This document shows positions 63,061-64,000 of a stretch of 64,000 bases of DNA, in pieces. The stretch lies in the NCBI RefSeq assembly GCF_013466985.1, contig NZ_CP059164.1, forward strand, positions 1,931,001-1,995,000, given 5' to 3'. Each line of letters opens with the position of its first letter. Within the stretch, counting starts at the first letter, position 1. Origin of the DNA: Nocardioides ungokensis. Its GTDB lineage: Bacteria > Actinomycetota > Actinomycetes > Propionibacteriales > Nocardioidaceae. The notes under the pieces are model-generated. The model saw nothing but the letters and a program-made list of their open reading frames with translations. It ran no database searches and had not been told where the DNA came from. The position numbers were made by a program, and so were the translations under genes.

Positions 63061-63950
63061 ATGGACTGGCTCATCGACAGGCAGCGCTCGCGGTCGGCCG
63101 AGCAGACCATGTCGCTGCTCGACGCCCACCTGCGACGGCACGCCGGCTCCGACCGCGGCGTGGACCAGGCCGTGGCCTCGGTGCGTGCCGTGGTCGAGAG
63201 CCTGGGCGCGGACGGGTGGGACCTGCTGCGCCTGCACCTGGCCTGGCACACCGACCGGCCCGTGGTGGAGCTGAGCCCGGTGAAGGATGCCGGCGACATT
63301 CCGCCGGGCCCCACGGTGCCGGCGAAGGACCGCCACCGGCTGGCCGCCGCCACCGGCGAGTCGGTCGTGCGGCTGGAGCTCGAGGTCGAGCCCGCAGTGC
63401 TGGAGCCCTTCGCCGAGGGGCCGCCGCCGATGACCCCGATCGACTCCCACCCGCAGCGCGACGGGATCGCCACCGTGGCGGTGGCCCTGTCCCGCGCCGC
63501 GGCCGACCACCCCAGCGCGAAGCCGGCCCAGCAGGCGTCCCTGGCCGGCGCCGCACTGGCCGACCAGGTGGCGGCCGACAGCCCGCCCACGGACGCGGCG
63601 GGCGTCGCCGGATGCTCGCCGAGACCCATCGGGCCCTCGGCAGCGACCTGGAGGTCCTCGCGGTGACCGACGAGGTCGTCGAGGTCGCCGTGGGCCGGTG
63701 TCCGTTCGGCAGCGGTGTCGGCGGCAACGATGCCCTCTGCCACGTCACGACGGGCCTGGCCGGTCGGCTCGGCGCACGGGTGAACGGCGCGGCCACCGTG
63801 GCCGCGCCCGAGCGGATCGCGGCCGGCGACGACGAGTGCCACCTTCAGGTGTGGCTGGGCTCGCCGGACGACCTCCGCGGCGAGCGGCACCAGTGGCCGC
63901 CCGTGACCGGACCGGCGAACGGCAGCGTGCCGCGGCTGACCTGTCGGTGA
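63061..63950 (+). pseudogene. CPFG-domain regulator, paralogue of the gene at 8451 (frameshift near 63600)
   Basis: ATG 63061 opens MDWLIDRQRSRSAEQTMSLLDAHLRRHAGSD-type sequence, the same opening as the 8451 protein. The first about 180 residues are an ATPase-like domain in which the N-box Asn and the DxGxG loop are not evident. A frame change near 63600 leads to RMLAETHRALGSDLEVLA and GRCPFGSGVGGNDALCHV to the stop 63950. GTG of the next gene overlaps. So it is a non-ATP-binding counterpart of the 8451 protein, or a decayed one. Confidence 0.6.
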
Positions 63951-64000
63951 ACCTGCCCCGGGAGACCGTCAGCGTCCCGGTCGTGCGACGGCTCGCGGCG
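63947..64000 (+). CDS. Start of an anti-sigma/SpoIIE-associated HATPase gene (cut by window edge)
   Basis: GTG 63947 overlaps the previous stop (GTGA). The 18 visible codons read VNLPRETVSVPVVRRLAA. LPRExxSVPxVRRLxA is the common opening of actinobacterial anti-sigma-type (RsbW-like) ATPase proteins. Coupling to the CPFG-domain gene supports a partner-switching module continuing to the right. Confidence 0.55.
   Translation, partial: MNLPRETVSVPVVRRLAA

Overview
The window is very GC-rich DNA with dense genes, frequent GTG starts and GTGA/ATGA gene overlaps, typical of an actinobacterium. The gene content and order fit Nocardioidaceae (Nocardioides-like). Two blocks are core actinobacterial synteny, also seen in Mycobacterium: Nif3-like protein, zinc-ribbon CdsZ and RNase H/phosphatase (25.1-28.2 kb), and panB, nadE, glnA2, glnE (51-63 kb). 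The assignment is inferred from gene content only.

Layout. 0-7 kb: PIG-L deacetylase, aminoglycoside-phosphotransferase-like kinase, DUF72 protein, and a membrane redox operon (small anchored protein, ferric-reductase-like protein, FMN-binding protein, ApbE flavin transferase). 7-10.4 kb: debris zone with a delta-60 repeat remnant, tRNA-Met(CAT), the end of an IS481-like element, a permease fragment, and an ATPase/CPFG-domain regulator. 10.5-18.4 kb: GH12 glycosidase, flavin monooxygenase, an arsI-SARP-hglS operon divergent from a SigZ-like sigma factor, and a nitric oxide synthase with an unusual membrane extension. 19-23 kb: AlkD-like protein, a two-component system and two small His-rich exported proteins, with 11-bp-spaced operator-like repeats. 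23-37 kb: acyl-CoA synthetase, MhuD, the conserved Nif3-CdsZ-RNase H block, YaaA, RNB exonuclease, PLP decarboxylase, methyltransferase, a holin-like/AlkP fusion, and an ArsR-AHSA1 pair. 37.7-40.8 kb: a visibly less GC-rich island with an integrase remnant, a MazF-like toxin, and a two-gene module of an S-2TMbeta (Cap15-like) effector plus a 2H phosphoesterase; it abuts rnpB. 41-63 kb: mostly housekeeping (map, PQQ sugar dehydrogenase, SGNH hydrolase, a DesKR-type system with an ABC exporter, panB, nadE, two paralogous secreted Cys proteins, glnA2, glnE). 63-64 kb: a second CPFG-domain regulator and the start of an anti-sigma ATPase.

Most notable biology: the 2TMbeta-effector/2H-phosphoesterase pair (39,043-40,261), which has no nucleotide cyclase beside it and looks like an undescribed nucleotide-signalling defence module. 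Second are the membrane-anchored NOS, the arsenic-linked ECF locus, and the paired HATPase/CPFG-domain regulators.

Caveat: about eighteen genes carry one or more frameshifts, usually one missing base in a G/C-rich stretch. Many are housekeeping genes, and most lie between 4 and 29 kb. I think most are consensus errors rather than true pseudogenes, so those entries give the full span with the approximate break.
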